A DNA stretch of 64,000 nucleotides from Arion vulgaris (GCA_020796225.1 CM036755.1:46572306-46636305), one strand, 5' to 3'. Positions 1-10,402 are shown, numbered from the stretch's first letter. Notes: generated from the letters alone by a model not told the origin. A program made the numbers and translations.

Positions 1-420
1 TGTGTAGACACACACACTAAATAAGTGTACACACGAACAAGTGCACACACGAAATAAGTGCATACATGAAATAAGTGCACACACACACGAAATAAGTGCA
101 CACACACGAAATAAGTGCACACTAACGAAATAAGTGCACATACACGAAATAAGTGCACACACACGAAATAAGTGTACACACACACACGATATAAGTGTAT
201 ACACGAAATAAGTGTACACACACGAATATAAGTGTACACACGAAATAAGTGTACACACGAAATAAGTACACGAAATAAGTGTACACACGAAATAAGTGCA
301 CACACACAAAATAAGTGTACACGAAATAAGTGCACACATGAAATAAGTGTACACGCGAAATAAGTGTACACAAGAAAAACTAGGTGTGCACAACACAAGA
401 CTAAGTGTACAAGCAAAAAA
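1..420. repeat. Degenerate 17-19 bp minisatellite
   Basis: About 22 imperfect units with the core 'cgaaataagtg' separated by variable CA-rich spacers. Short open frames across it are rich in Tyr, Phe, Val and Cys only because the unit lacks stops; no coding signal. The array probably continues left of the window. Confidence 0.9.
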
Positions 421-427
421 ATAATAA

Positions 428-525
428 TCGTAACACACATGGTTACTCACTGAAGTGCAATGATGATGGTCCTATCATCAATCAATCAATCAATCATTCA
501 ATCAATCAATCAATCAATCAATCCC
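428..525 (+). repeat. SINE-5 3' fragment with (AATC)n tail
   Basis: The piece 'cacatggttactcac' plus 'tgcaatgatgatggtcct' matches the 3' end of the long SINE-5 family (full copies at 8525-8962 and 60549-60985). It runs into an (atca)n tail at 481-522, a few bases from the donor of the receptor exon at 534. Confidence 0.75.
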
Positions 526-533
526 CAATATAC

Positions 534-709
534 CTCATAGAGTTCTTTATCTTTTACGTTTTTATATGATAATTCACCATTTGTTAGAGTTTTGACATCA
601 ACTGCATCATTCCAGCTGCTGGTTCTGTTCTCCGTTCTTGCCCTGACTGACACTCTGTAATCCCAGAAAGCCAAGAGATTTGACACATGAATTCCGCTAC
701 AGTTAGAAC
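534..709 (-). CDS. Receptor-like protein exon, second half of a fibronectin III domain
   Basis: A 176-bp internal exon. The acceptor is 'tttgtttccag' and the donor is GAG|gtatat. It starts in phase 1 and ends in phase 0, which fits the phase-1 end of the exon at 6408-6593. It encodes about 58 residues: SNCSGIHVSNLLAFW, then 'DYRVSVRARTENRTSSWNDA', then VDVKT. The Tyr-x-Val-x-Val-x-Ala strand, the upstream conserved Leu and the SSW motif before the last strand are typical of the C-terminal half of FN3 domains. One N-glycosylation sequon (NRT) fits an extracellular location. The downstream exon lies outside the window. The domain assignment is from pattern; the gene (cell-adhesion, phosphatase or cytokine-type receptor) is not identified. 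Confidence 0.7.
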
Positions 710-809
710 CTGGAAACAAATACAAACGATAAAAATGAGGGGAAATTCTTTATTCCAGGATAGAAAAATAGCAGCCTAGCTAGTAATTAACGGACTAATT
801 TATATCATT

Positions 810-1375
810 TTTATGTCCCGATTGACACATAAGGCTTCCACAAGAGTCTTCCACTGTTGAAGTTCTGCTGCCTTTCTACCAACCGTCTCCCACGTCAGAC
901 CACACTCCTTCTATTCTCTCTCCACAGTTCTTCTCCATGTTTCCTTTAGGCGCACATGTCTTCTCTTCCCATCTGCTGCCTATCTGAGAGCTGTCCAAGT
1001 CAATGCCACTACTGGCAAACGACATACATATTCAATCCACCTCCATCTTCGTCACTTAATGATGGTCTCAAAGGATGCATAGTCTGTTCGTTTCAAAAAC
1101 TCCTTATTTGTTTATGGTAATTTTCCAGGAAATTTGCAAGATTCTTCTTAACATTTATTCTGAAATGTCTCCAACTTGTATATTATGTGTTGACTCATTT
1201 TCCAGCATTCACTACTGTATAAAAACACTCCAAGTATATTACTTCTATATATTTAAAGTTTTATCCTAAGAATTAGTCCTTTTATTTTCCACATTTTCTT
1301 GACCATCTCAAAATTTTGTCTTGTCTTCTTGATTTTTTTGTTCTCGATAATATCCTTTTTTGAATCTCCAAATTA
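810..1375 (-). pseudogene. LINE reverse transcriptase C-terminal fragment
   Basis: Read on the minus strand with several frameshifts and stops, this gives the common LINE C-terminal pattern: RT thumb with 'YSSECWKMSQ', then a WIEYVCRL-type segment, then 'RLKETWRRTVERE', 'GLTWETVGRKAAELQQW' and 'LVEALCVNRD'. 5'-truncated and long dead. Confidence 0.8.
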
Positions 1376-1382
1376 ACGAAGT

Positions 1383-1860
1383 GCATAAGTAAGTAAGTAA
1401 TAAGTAAGAGTAAGTAATTAGTAAATAAGTAAGTAATTAAGTGGGCTAAGTAAGTAATTAAGTAAGTAAGTGAAGTAAGTAATTAAGTAAGTAAGTAAGT
1501 AATAGAAGTAAGTAATTAAGTAAGTAGTAAGGAAGATTAAGTAGAGTAATAGTAAGAATTAGAGGCAAGTAATTGTAAGGAGGAATAAGTAGTAAAGTGA
1601 ATTAAAGTAAGGCAAGTAACAAGTATAATTAGTAGAAGTGAAGTAATAATGTAAGTAAGTGAAGTAAGTAAAGTAAGAAGTAATAGAGTAAGTGTGAAGT
1701 AATTAGAGAAGTAAGTAGAATTATAGGTAAGTAGTAAGTGAAGTGTAAGCAAGTAAGTAATTGTAAGTAAGTAGAATTAATAGCAGGTAAGTAGTAAGTG
1801 CAAGGAAGAAGTAAGTAAGGGGTAGGCAAGGAAGGCAAGTAAGTGGCAAGTAAGTAATTG
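1383..1860. repeat. Degenerate (AAGT)n array
   Basis: Nearly 480 bp of aagtaagtaatt-type repeats that become more mixed towards the right (gaagtaag, ggcaag). Open minus-strand frames rich in Leu, Thr and Tyr are by-products of the repeat. Confidence 0.9.
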
Positions 1861-1906
1861 CTGTCATTCGATAGCGATGAGGAAAGAATATTTAATAATA
1901 ACTCTT

Positions 1907-2166
1907 GCCCGTATGTTGCCAGAGCTCACAAGGGGAGCACAGAATATGAACACCACGATCTATAAAGTATGTCGTAATATGCGACTGAGGTAGTGGCCTA
2001 GGGAAGCTACCATAGTAAATAAAAAGCAAAGCAGAAATTGGAGGTGCTGGTCTACTTGACTAGTATAACATACACTCGCTCTTACACTCAGATGACATAC
2101 AAATCACAAAGAGTTGTTAACAAGTGGTCGACGTGGAGCGTTCGAAGAAGAAGAAGAAGAAGAAGA
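1907..2166 (+). repeat. SINE-1 copy with (GAA)n tail
   Basis: Starts 'cccgtatgttgccagagctc' and carries the shared core (here 'tatgtcgtaatatgcgactg') followed by 'gcctagggaagctacc'. The 3' part reads 'gttaacaagtggtcgacgtg' and ends in an AAG tract. The same element is full length in reverse at 36306-36548. Confidence 0.8.
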
Positions 2167-2233
2167 ACTGAAATGAAGATTGTTGGTTGATTCATAACAT
2201 TTTAGACTTAGCTGAAACAAATATCAAAAACCT

Positions 2234-3927
2234 CATCTAAGTTTAAGCATTTATGAACATGAACATCATCTAAGTTTAAGCATTTATGAACATGAACATC
2301 ATCTAAGTTTAAGCATTTATGAACATCATCTAAGTTTAAGCATTTATGAACATGAACATCATCTAAGTTTAAGCATTTATGAACATGAACATCATCTAAG
2401 TTTAAGCATTTATGAACATGAACATCATCTAAGTTTAAGCATTTATGAACATGAACATCATCTAAGTTTAAGCATTTATGAACATGAACATCATCTAAGT
2501 TTAAGCATTTATGAACATGAACATCATCTAAGTTTAAGCATTTATGAACATGAACATCATCTAAGTTTAAGCATTTATGAACATGAACATCATCTAAGTT
2601 TAAGCATTTATGAACATGAACATCATCTAAGTTTAAGCATTTATGAACATGAACATCATCTAAGTTTAAGCATTTATGAACATGAACATCATCTAAGTTT
2701 AAGCATTTATGAACATGAACATCATCTAAGTTTAAGCATTTATGAACATGAACATCATCTAAGTTTAAGCATTTATGAACATGAACATCATCTAAGTTTA
2801 AGCATTTATGAACATGAACATTATCTAAGTTTAAGCATTTATGAACATGAACATCATCTAAGTTTAAGCATTTATGAACATCATCTAAGTTTAAGCATTT
2901 ATGAACATGAACATCATCTAAGTTTAAGCATTTATGAACATGAACATCATCTAAGTTTAAGCATTTATGAACATGAACATTATCTAAGTTTAAGCATTTA
3001 TGAACATGAACATCATCTAAGTTTAAGCATTTATGAACATGAACATCATCTAAGTTTAAGCATTTATGAACATGAACATCATCTAAGTTTAAGCATTTAT
3101 GAACATGAACATCATCTAAGTTTAAGCATTTATGAACATGAACATCATCTAAGTTTAAGCATTTATGAACATGAACATCATCTAAGTTTAAGCATTTATG
3201 AACATGAACATCATCTAAGTTTAAGCATTTATGAACATGAACATCATCTAAGTTTAAGCATTTATGAACATGAACATCATCTAAGTTTAAGCATTTATGA
3301 ACATGAACATCATCTAAGTTTAAGCATTTATGAACATCATCTAAGTTTAAGCATTTATGAACATGAACATCATCTAAGTTTAAGCATTTATGAACATGAA
3401 CATCATCTAAGTTTAAGCATTTATGAACATGAACATCATCTAAGTTTAAGCATTTATGAACATGAACATCATCTAAGTTTAAGCATTTATGAACATGAAC
3501 ATCATCTAAGTTTAAGCATTTATGAACATGAACATCATCTAAGTTTAAGCATTTATGAACATGAACATCATCTAAGTTTAAGCATTTATGAACATGAACA
3601 TCATCTAAGTTTAAGCATTTATGAACATGAACATCATCTAAGTTTAAGCATTTATGAACATGAACATCATCTAAGTTTAAGCATTTATGAACATCATCTA
3701 AGTTTAAGCATTTATGAACATGAACATCATCTAAGTTTAAGCATTTATGAACATGAACATCATCTAAGTTTAAGCATTTATGAACATGAACATCATCTAA
3801 GTTTAAGCATTTATGAACATGAACATCATCTAAGTTTAAGCATTTATGAACATGAACATCATCTAAGTTTAAGCATTTATGAACATGAACATCATCTAAG
3901 TTTAAGCATTTATGAACATGAACATCA
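2234..3927. repeat. 30-bp satellite, about 57 copies
   Basis: Near-identical head-to-tail copies of a 30-bp unit: 'catctaagtttaagcattta' followed by 'tgaacatgaa'. Four units, near 2323, 2876, 3333 and 3690, lack the hexamer 'catgaa' and are 24 bp long. Two units carry 'ttatcta' (near 2820 and 2980). Very low divergence implies recent homogenisation. No ORF of note. Confidence 0.97.
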
Positions 3928-4022
3928 TGGCGTATCCTTGACAGGACTTTGCCATCAACAGCAGTAAACGAGTCGTTGAGTTTTTATGCTCCACATATAC
4001 GTTGAGTAGTTTGTCATTGCCT
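3928..4022 (-). repeat. SINE-6 3' fragment
   Basis: The segments 'gcgtatccttgacaggac', 'acagtaaacgagtcgttga' and 'cagtagtttgtcattgcctt'-like (here gagtagtttg) match the 3' body of SINE-6 (41757-42006, 50990-51215). It directly abuts the 30-bp satellite. Confidence 0.75.
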
Positions 4023-4200
4023 TCTTCTTCTTCACTCTTCGCCCCTAGGGAGGCATAGGTCCGCAAGCAAGATCATCCACGCCAGCCTATCCAAGGCAGT
4101 CTTTCCCAGATGCTCTCTCCTCATTTCTTGCATTCCGTCTTCTTCCTTGAGGGGTCCTTCTTCTTCCTTGGGTGGCGAGCGATGAATTTTCTTGACTGTG
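4023..4200 (-). pseudogene. LINE C-terminal fragment
   Basis: The minus strand reads 'KTALDRLAWMILLADLCLPR', the usual end of a LINE polyprotein (ALDR.AW...VDLC.PRG), followed by a (GAA)n tail. Only the last tens of codons survive. Confidence 0.6.
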
Positions 4201-4345
4201 GTTTATTTATTACTGTGTTTTATAGGGTGGGGTAGCTAGCCCCACGACCAGCCTCCTTAGTCGTCTCTTACAACATGCGGGGTAGTTAACCGTGGTACTA
4301 TTCTTTACACCTCTAATTTTCTCCCCGTTAACCACTCGGGCCATT
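4201..4345 (-). repeat. SINE-2-like element with the shared core
   Basis: Minus-strand order: 'cccgagtggttaacgggg', 'ggtgtaaagaatagtacc', core 'gcatgttgtaagagacgact', then 'ggctagctaccccaccctat'. The head and core match SINE-2 but the 3' tail differs, so it is a separate subfamily; a similar tail is seen near 38000-38150. Confidence 0.7.
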
Positions 4346-4860
4346 GCCTTGGTGTAACATAAAATAACAAAGCGGGCCGGCTATAGCCGCATGCCGAGGG
4401 TTGTACCTGCATGGTCTACTGAGTTTCACACAACTATCAACGGTTTGTAAAGTAGGCTTAGTACAAGAAAGTTTATGTCCTGGAAAAGAGGGGATCTAGT
4501 GTCGCTAGCATGTTGCTCCTGTATGCACTTAAGTATGTCTGTAAAGCTTTCAAACAATTCAAAAGATTTTGAAAAGTGCAAGATGAACCCTTTCAATACG
4601 TAACTTGTGTTTTATTGTCTAACGCATTTACATAGCAAAGTATTTGCCCAGTATATTGACTTTGCGTCATATTAACAAATAGTAAGAGCCAGTACATCGG
4701 CTATGAAGGGTAAATGGGTTAATGTCCTAGTAGATTTTTTATTTGTAATTATCATCAAGTGCCTACTGAAAATAGTCTCGTATGTATCACTGGGAATAAC
4801 AATCAAGAATATGCTTTCAAGGAGTCTTAATAGGTACACTGTCATTGTCGTTGTCATATA
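4346..4860. other. No gene or clear repeat seen
   Basis: AT-rich unique-looking sequence without convincing splice-bounded coding. The segment from 4811 recurs at 5650. Confidence 0.4.
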
Positions 4861-4862
4861 GA

Positions 4863-4866
4863 CCTA

Positions 4867-4913
<47 letters not shown>

Positions 4914-5045
4914 GTTTGTTCTTTGTAGCCATTTTGATAATTCTTATTGTGATATATAAACAGCCTTTGCCAAGAACGTTTTTTACGTCACATCATTCAG
5001 CGCCATTTGGAGCTCTGGTGCTTATAGTTTTTCTGCACATTTGGG
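4863..5045 (-). repeat. Rep-9 copy with (CT)n tract
   Basis: Begins with a perfect CT run (4872-4911), then 'gccattttgataattcttat', 'aacagcctttgccaagaacg' and 'catttggagctctggtgctt'. On the minus strand this is the 3' half of Rep-9, whose tail is '...aacgatcgagagagag'. Confidence 0.75.
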
Positions 5046-5049
5046 TGGC

Positions 5050-5840
5050 CCCGTACCCATACGCTTTCCACACCCCCTTGTCGCTCCACCATCAGCGCCG
5101 TGCACGTCTGCCCCACCGGTGAGTCCACCCTTTCGTCCGCATGCGCGCTTGCCCTGCCTCGGTGCCTGCTAAACGTTTCTATTAGTTCTCACCGTGCACA
5201 CATTCACCATGCCTCTAGACTGACCGGAAACGGAGTTTAACCTCATGGCTGCGAGTTTCGCCCTATGTGGGCCCACGTGCAACTCAACTCGGGCCCGGAG
5301 GTTGGGGTCCTAGTTCGGCAACACTCGGGCCCACGTATCTTCTCTGGATACATCCCTCATCCTTATTTGTTTATCCGTTCAGTTGTTCCCATGGGCCTGG
5401 GAGAGATGTGTATTAATAGTCACTCTGGGATTCTACTCGTCTCGGTTTCGAGCGAATCTCATCCAATATAAAACTGCGTCTGTATCACTACTTATACCAG
5501 AGTAGCTCTCCCTCGATCCCTACCCGCTTAGCTAGACAGGAACCGTTGGCTGTTTCCAGGATAGCACGTAGAGGCGGAATTGGATCTTGATTAGTGTCAG
5601 CTCACTAAACCTGGTGTGACGTTGTCCTTAAAACGGTGCCCCTTGACCTCGGATATGCATTCAATGAGTCTCAATAGTCACACTGTCATTGTCGTTGTTA
5701 AATAGACCATGTCATTCTAAGAGTCAGCGATTGGGAAGAGAAGGATAAAAACAGTGATAAAAAGAGGCGTGTGATATCTGCAGCAATAAATCTCGAAGAC
5801 TAGGGAAGCTAAATAAGAAGATGGCAGTGATATAAGAAAT
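5050..5840. other. GC-richer block, partly repetitive
   Basis: The segment 'ctccaccatcagcgccgtgc' and its surroundings recur (reverse strand) near 14470-14560, so the left part is repetitive. The remainder, with several 'gggccca'-type stretches, has no recognised gene. A 65-bp segment at about 5650-5716 repeats 4811-4874. Confidence 0.4.
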
Positions 5841-5959
5841 ATAAGAAGTTGTCAAGTTTAAAGTCAAACAAAAAAATAACAAATACAATAATGATTACCA
5901 CCGACATGTCAGTCATCCAGCATAAAAATCCAACTTCAGAGAAATCCAACAACAGAGAC

Positions 5960-6190
5960 AACTTGGAACCACACACACAAACCAGACCAGCACAAAGTAC
6001 TTCTCAGGACCACACCCAGATCAACACCAAACGTCCTTCTCAAGACTGAGCCCAGATCAAGGCAAAATTCTTCAGAGCTACATCCAGATCAACACAAAAA
6101 TCCTTTTCATGGCTACATTCAGATCAACAACAAAAGTTCTCAGAGCTACACCAAGATCAACACAAAAGTTCTTCTTGTACACATATAACA
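5960..6190. repeat. Degenerate ~35-bp minisatellite
   Basis: Five to six imperfect units built on 'cagatcaacac' plus 'aaagttcttcagagctacac'. An open plus-strand frame (5849-6049) crosses it but has no coding support. Confidence 0.7.
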
Positions 6191-6407
6191 GAACACAATT
6201 CTCAACAAACAATCCGTTTTAAGACTAGACCCAGACCACATACGAACAACAAGTAAAATAAGTCCAATACGTTCTGATATAACCAAATCAGACAACCAAC
6301 TTAGATTGAAAGCGGCGTGCCTCAGTCACATAGAGACTGAATCCACCACTTAACAAACCAAAAAAAAACAACACACAGAACAAAACAAATAAAATGTCTG
6401 CATCTAC

Positions 6408-6593
6408 CTGTCACAGATTCCTCGTAAATAGTTCTGTATTGCTCAGATGTAAGATTGCACCTTTCTTTCAGAATGAGGTCGTATATGGTTGACAGATTTT
6501 CTATACAAGGATACCAGGTTACGTTGAGACCAACCCACTTGTTGTTTGTGTTACTGGTTGGTACTACCACTATATTCTCGACCATGATGTCGT
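6408..6593 (-). CDS. Receptor-like protein exon, first half of a fibronectin III domain
   Basis: A 186-bp internal exon, phase 1 on both sides. The acceptor is 'cttcatactcactgcttag' and the donor is ACAG|gtagat. Its coding order is DIMVENIVVVPTSN, then 'KWVGLNVTWYPCIENLSTIY', then DLILKERC and LTSEQYRTIYEESVT. The conserved B-strand Trp (VTWYPC) and the following Tyr strand (IYDLILKER) mark the N-terminal half of an FN3 domain. There are three N-glycosylation sequons (NVT, NLS, NLT) and two cysteines. Joining its phase-1 end to the exon at 534-709 recreates a Gly codon and completes the domain, which is strong internal support. Confidence 0.75.
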
Positions 6594-6699
6594 CTAAGCA
6601 GTGAGTATGAAGATATGTTGTTATCATGTGATAATTTGTTTGTTATTATAAGGGTATTAAAAATAATAATAATTCCTCTTGTACCGTTTATACGTTCCA

Positions 6700-7175
6700 T
6701 AGTGCCTGGCAGCAATTTCTCCCAACGGCTATATCCTGGGCAACTCTCTCAATCTCCTCCATGGAACTGAGACCGATATTTCCTTCCTCTCTCAGTAAAG
6801 TTCGTTTCAGGGCTCCTTAGGTCGTCCTCTCTTATATAGGGGTATTAAAGCCTCTTTAAGCAGAGGGACGCTATTTTCAACCTAAGGACGAACATTGTGT
6901 TGGTTATATTAAAGCGTGTAAGCCAACTTCTGTTTTTTTAATTTTCTTTTGTTCTTCTCTGCTTTTTTTTTTGCTGTTAGGCGTAACAGGTTTTACTGAT
7001 GATCGGTTTCCGAGATAATGCCCGCTCGGTAGCTTGATATGCTGTGGTATTGGGGAGTTTTAAGATGTCTGTAACTCCATCAATCCATCTTTTTCTTGGT
7101 CTGCCTCTTGATGATTCCATTTTCAGACTGTACGCTCTTGCAACTGCTGTATTTGGATTCATTCTCACCAAGTGG
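6700..7175 (-). pseudogene. LINE C-terminal fragment
   Basis: The minus strand encodes 'HLVRMNPNTAVARAYSLKME', then SSRGRPRKRWIDGVTDI, a standard LINE 3' coding end (GRP..RW.D...). A (CT)n run at 7203-7243 follows on the 5' side of the fragment. The same family is seen at 27874-28005. Confidence 0.75.
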
Positions 7176-7203
7176 CCAAACCATGTCTCTGTTTTTAAGT
7201 GAA

Positions 7204-7241
<38 letters not shown>

Positions 7242-7431
7242 GCGATCCCCACCTAAACTGATAAACCAAATTTTATCATGAATTTTGCAGTTGCTTTTAG
7301 GGACTCTGTCTCTCCTTACAGTTGGCAGTCTTGCAGTATTAAGTGAATCTAATAGCAGGTGAAGGCCAACAAACATGACAAAATACGAATTAACTCCTTT
7401 CGGAGTTGTGGCAGACCCGTCTTCAATATAC

Positions 7432-7540
7432 GGTAAGGCCAACGATTTTTTTTTCTGTCGGGGACATAAAATACAAATCTTAACCTGAACAGTTTTGCGG
7501 CGACTGTACTAACCATAAAAAACTAACGTTACTGCGTGTA
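7432..7540 (+). repeat. SINE-7 5'-truncated copy (left arm of an inverted pair)
   Basis: Contains 'ttctgtcggggacataaaat' and 'taacctgaacagttttgcgg', the 3' half of SINE-7 in plus orientation. Immediately followed by an opposite copy. Confidence 0.7.
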
Positions 7541-7555
7541 ATATCGATTTTAGGG

Positions 7556-7790
7556 CGATGTAGGACAGATGGGAAGTGAGAAAGAAGAATTTAATGGCCG
7601 CATAGTTAGTGCAGTCGCAGCAAAGCTGTTCAGATTACGGTTTTTCATTTATACCAGGAACAGAAACAAATTCTTTGCCTTATCGTGGATTAAACACGGG
7701 ACTCCCGCATGGGAACCGTGCTCTAACCATTTGACCAGACGCTCTAGTCATGTGACCATTTAATTCCTGAGGCTCACGGCCCTCAGCCCC
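7556..7790 (-). repeat. SINE-7 copy with tRNA-like head
   Basis: On the minus strand the head reads 'gcgtctggtcaaatggttag' then agcacggttcccatgcgg and 'gagtcccgtgtttaatccac', resembling a tRNA with an A box (TGGTCAAATGGTTAGAG) and a B box (GTGTTTAATCC). The body ends in 'tacatcgccctaaaa'. It faces the copy at 7432-7540. Confidence 0.75.
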
Positions 7791-8004
7791 CTCCCCGCCC
7801 CTCCCGTTCTACACCGTCCTAAAAGGCAGTACTACAGACAGTACCGACAGTCAGTTAACCTATTTCAATGAATCCAATAATAAGAAAGTATATTAAAGTG
7901 TATACATAGTCTGATAGTAAATGTATCTTTACCTTGCTCAGGTTGGGCAGCAGAAATGAAATGTTTTACCAATCACTATCATACTGCCTTCGTGGGCGTG
8001 TAGA

Positions 8005-8470
8005 TATGTTTTTCGAGGGGATCGTCACACTGTTAACAGGCTGTTACTCAGTGTCGTGACTTTTCCGTGTTTTTGTCTTGCGCGACTTTAGTGGCTTGGG
8101 TAATAGTTATTTTTGTTTTTAGACAGGATTCTGTTATGCCATATATTATATATTATATTATATTATATATTATATTATATATATTATGCTCGACTTATTT
8201 TTTGATGTTCGGTTGTAGAAGACTCTGTATACTGTGGAGTTTGGTTGCATTTTTATTAAGTGGTCAAACCATTTCATTCTTTGTTTCTCAATGTAATTCA
8301 AGTAAGGTACTGTCCTAACTTTCTTTCTTATTGTTTTGATGTTATTAGTAACTTTTCGTAGGCATCGCATTTCACATGTAGTTATTTTCTGTGACTGTAC
8401 TTTGGTCATTGTCCATGTTTGGCTTTGGTAACACAGAGAAGGTATGAAATTAATGTTAGTCATCTATTGT
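8005..8470 (-). pseudogene. LINE RT fragment beside a single-copy 50-bp satellite relative
   Basis: The minus strand 8170-8463 reads 'IPSLCYQSQTWTMTKVQSQK', then ITTCEMRCLRKVTNNI and IEKQRMKWFDHLIKM, the RT thumb and C-terminal LINE pattern. The flank 8022-8080 ('cgtcacactgttaacaggct', 'cagtgtcgtgacttttccg') is a single diverged copy of the unit amplified at 10403-12575. Confidence 0.75.
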
Positions 8471-8524
8471 TTAGCTGTCAGGGCAAAGGAAGATGTTTAG
8501 GTGCCTTAACAGTGTGACAAAGGG

Positions 8525-8962
8525 GTCTCTGATGCGTAGAGGCTCGACTCTCGTCTCTATAGCCAAAGGTACCAGGTTCGCTCCTTCGTGGAGACATCTG
8601 GATATTTGTCCAGAGATCTCTGATATCAATGTAGGTGAGATGGAGTTCCTAGTCCTATCGGAGACGGACGATAAAACGTAGACCCCATGTTCAATTCGAG
8701 CACGTGAAAGAACCATTAACAGTTTAAAATCGAGAAGAGTAGTCTGGAAAGCCGCTGCCTGGGCAAAATTCATTATAAAAGATTCAAAATACAATTCCCA
8801 CAAATATATCTTTACCATCTTCAAAATTACATCGGGGGCCCTCGCCGATGCTATGGTGATCGTGCACTACAGCTGAGATCTTCCTGTGTAAGAAAGAGAT
8901 CGGAGCACACATGGTTAATCACCAAAATGCAATGATGATGGTCCTATCAATCAATCAATTAA
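8525..8962 (+). repeat. SINE-5, near full length
   Basis: About 440 bp. The head 'gtctctgatgcgtagaggct' with a B-box-like 'ccaggttcgctcc' looks tRNA-derived. The body includes 'cggagacggacgataaaacg' and 'gtttaaaatcgagaagagta'. The end is 'gtgtaagaaagagatcggag' plus an (atca)n tail. Confidence 0.8.
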
Positions 8963-8999
8963 AAATAAGATTGGCTGGTAGATAACAGCATGATTGATA

Positions 9000-9260
9000 C
9001 AGTTAGTAAAACTACCGTTACTAGACTTCATCAAGAAACAACAAATTAAATGGTTCGGTCACGTAAGCAGATTACCATCAGACAGTGCACCCAAAGAGCA
9101 ATGCTGCTCCGATACAATGGGTACAAAGCAAAAGGCCGGCCACGCAAAAGATGGACCTCAGAGATAACAGAGGCGACGAAAGAGACTACGAAGCGCATAC
9201 TAGGCCCGTTTTAGAAATCTCTTCCTGACCTGACGCTGTGAGGCATACAGGATTCGAGAA
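9000..9260 (+). pseudogene. LINE 3' end
   Basis: The plus strand encodes 'FIKKQQIKWFGHVSRLPSDS', then a GRP..RWTSEITEAT-type segment with frameshifts. It ends in 'ctgacctgacgctgtgagg' and a (GAAA)n tail. A reverse copy of this end lies at 31657-31800. Confidence 0.75.
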
Positions 9261-9425
9261 AGAAAGAAAGAAAGTAAAACTACCAAACTCTGTGCTTGCT
9301 ATATTTCTCAATTAATGTGTACATTTACAGCAAATTATTGCATGTGCTTAAAAAACAAACCAACCCAGAATATCGAGTTACGTGTCATATTAATATTGTG
9401 AAAATAAATACCGAGAGAAACATAC

Positions 9426-9561
9426 CTGATGTTTTGTTCACGTCCGTCACGTCCCCGTCGCCTGATAACCCAAGCTGTTGTACATCGTGTGAACTACCAC
9501 ATCCAGAACAATTTGTACACAGAACAGCAACCTCATCAGCGACAACAACAATAAATGTACA
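9426..9561 (-). CDS. Receptor-like protein exon, upstream of the FN3 domain
   Basis: A 136-bp exon starting in phase 0 and ending in phase 1. The acceptor is 'cttcatgtattcaacag' and the donor is a strong CAG|gtatgt. Coding order: CTFIVVVADEVAVLC, then 'TNCSGCGSSHDVQQLGLSGD', then GDVTDVNKTS. It is cysteine-rich at first (CTNCSGC), then acidic, with sequons NCS and NKT. Its phase-1 end joins the phase-1 start of 6408-6593 to give an Asp codon. Open frame, splice borders, phase match and extracellular character support it as the preceding exon of the same gene. The Cys-rich motif is not assigned to a family. Confidence 0.6.
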
Positions 9562-9635
9562 CTGTTGAATACATGAAGTTTCTGTTTAAAGTTCTGATAT
9601 ATATGTTTTCTGAAAGATGTGCTTTATTGTTACCA

Positions 9636-10022
9636 TCATCATCATCTGGGGTCGCATATATCATCATCGTCTTAGATACGCATTTAGCATCATCATATGG
9701 GGTCACGTATATCATCACCATCTTGGGTCGCATATATCGTCATCTGGAGTCGCATATATCATCATCGTCATCTGGGGTCGCATATATCATCATCGTCATC
9801 TGGGGTCGCGTATATCATCATCATCTGTGGGTCGCACATATCAAAATTATCGTCATCTGGGGTCGCACATATCATCATCATATGGGGGTCGCATATATAA
9901 TCATCATCTGGGTCGCATATATCACCATCATCTTCTGGGTCGCATATATCATCATCATCTGTGGGTCGCATATACTATCATCTGCGGGGGTCACACAAAG
10001 CATCATCATCATCTGGGGGTCG
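9636..10022. repeat. ~25-bp minisatellite (ATC/GGGGTCGC)
   Basis: About 15 imperfect units of 'atcatcatcatctggggtcg' plus 'catat'. Variable ATC counts make it open in several frames on both strands, giving spurious ORFs up to 206 codons. Confidence 0.92.
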
Positions 10023-10123
10023 CCTACAGCTAAGTTAAGAACACTCCGTACTATTGACAAATGTCTTGGAAGTTCTTGGATAAAAAAGACTTGTTGGTGT
10101 GCACACTATACGCGGTTGCAATA

Positions 10124-10388
10124 CGGGATTCGGACTCTCTTTGTCTATAAGTGGCAAAGACTATTTGTCTTATGAGTCGAAGGTCGTGGGTTCGAATCCG
10201 GACCGCGCCGTTCTGTTCACGAGTGCAGTTTTTCCAGAGACACCTAGGATTGTTGCTGGAGCTACGGAGTTGATGCTTTATGCAATACTCTTTGCAGGTT
10301 GCGTGCCAGTTCTGCGGAGAGGACCGGGCCGGAGAGGGTAAACCCGGTGCAATGAAGTCAATCCTTCGGCTTTTAAACCCCTTTTTCT
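10124..10388 (+). repeat. SINE-4 (tRNA-headed)
   Basis: Carries 'aaggtcgtgggttcgaatcc' (B box), 'ggaccgcgccgttctgttca', 'gttgctggagctacggagtt' and the 3' end 'gcaatgaagtcaatccttcg' plus gcttttaaaccc. The A-box side is decayed. The 50-bp satellite starts within 20 bp of its end. Confidence 0.8.
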
Positions 10389-10402
10389 TCTTCTTTTATC
10401 GT

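Noticed and set aside
2234..3927. CRISPR-like array of regular repeats
   Set aside because: Units are directly contiguous with no variable spacers, and the context is eukaryotic.
5849..6049. 66-codon hydrophilic ORF
   Set aside because: Its right half is a ~35-bp minisatellite and there are no domain features.
7350..7434. Plus-strand exon candidate between 'ctaatagcag' and 'gtaagg'
   Set aside because: The frame VKANKHDKIRINSF is short and unmatched, and the donor belongs to a SINE-7 end.
9555..10175. 206-codon ORF
   Set aside because: Mostly the ATC/GGGGTCGC minisatellite; also antisense to the start of a supported exon.
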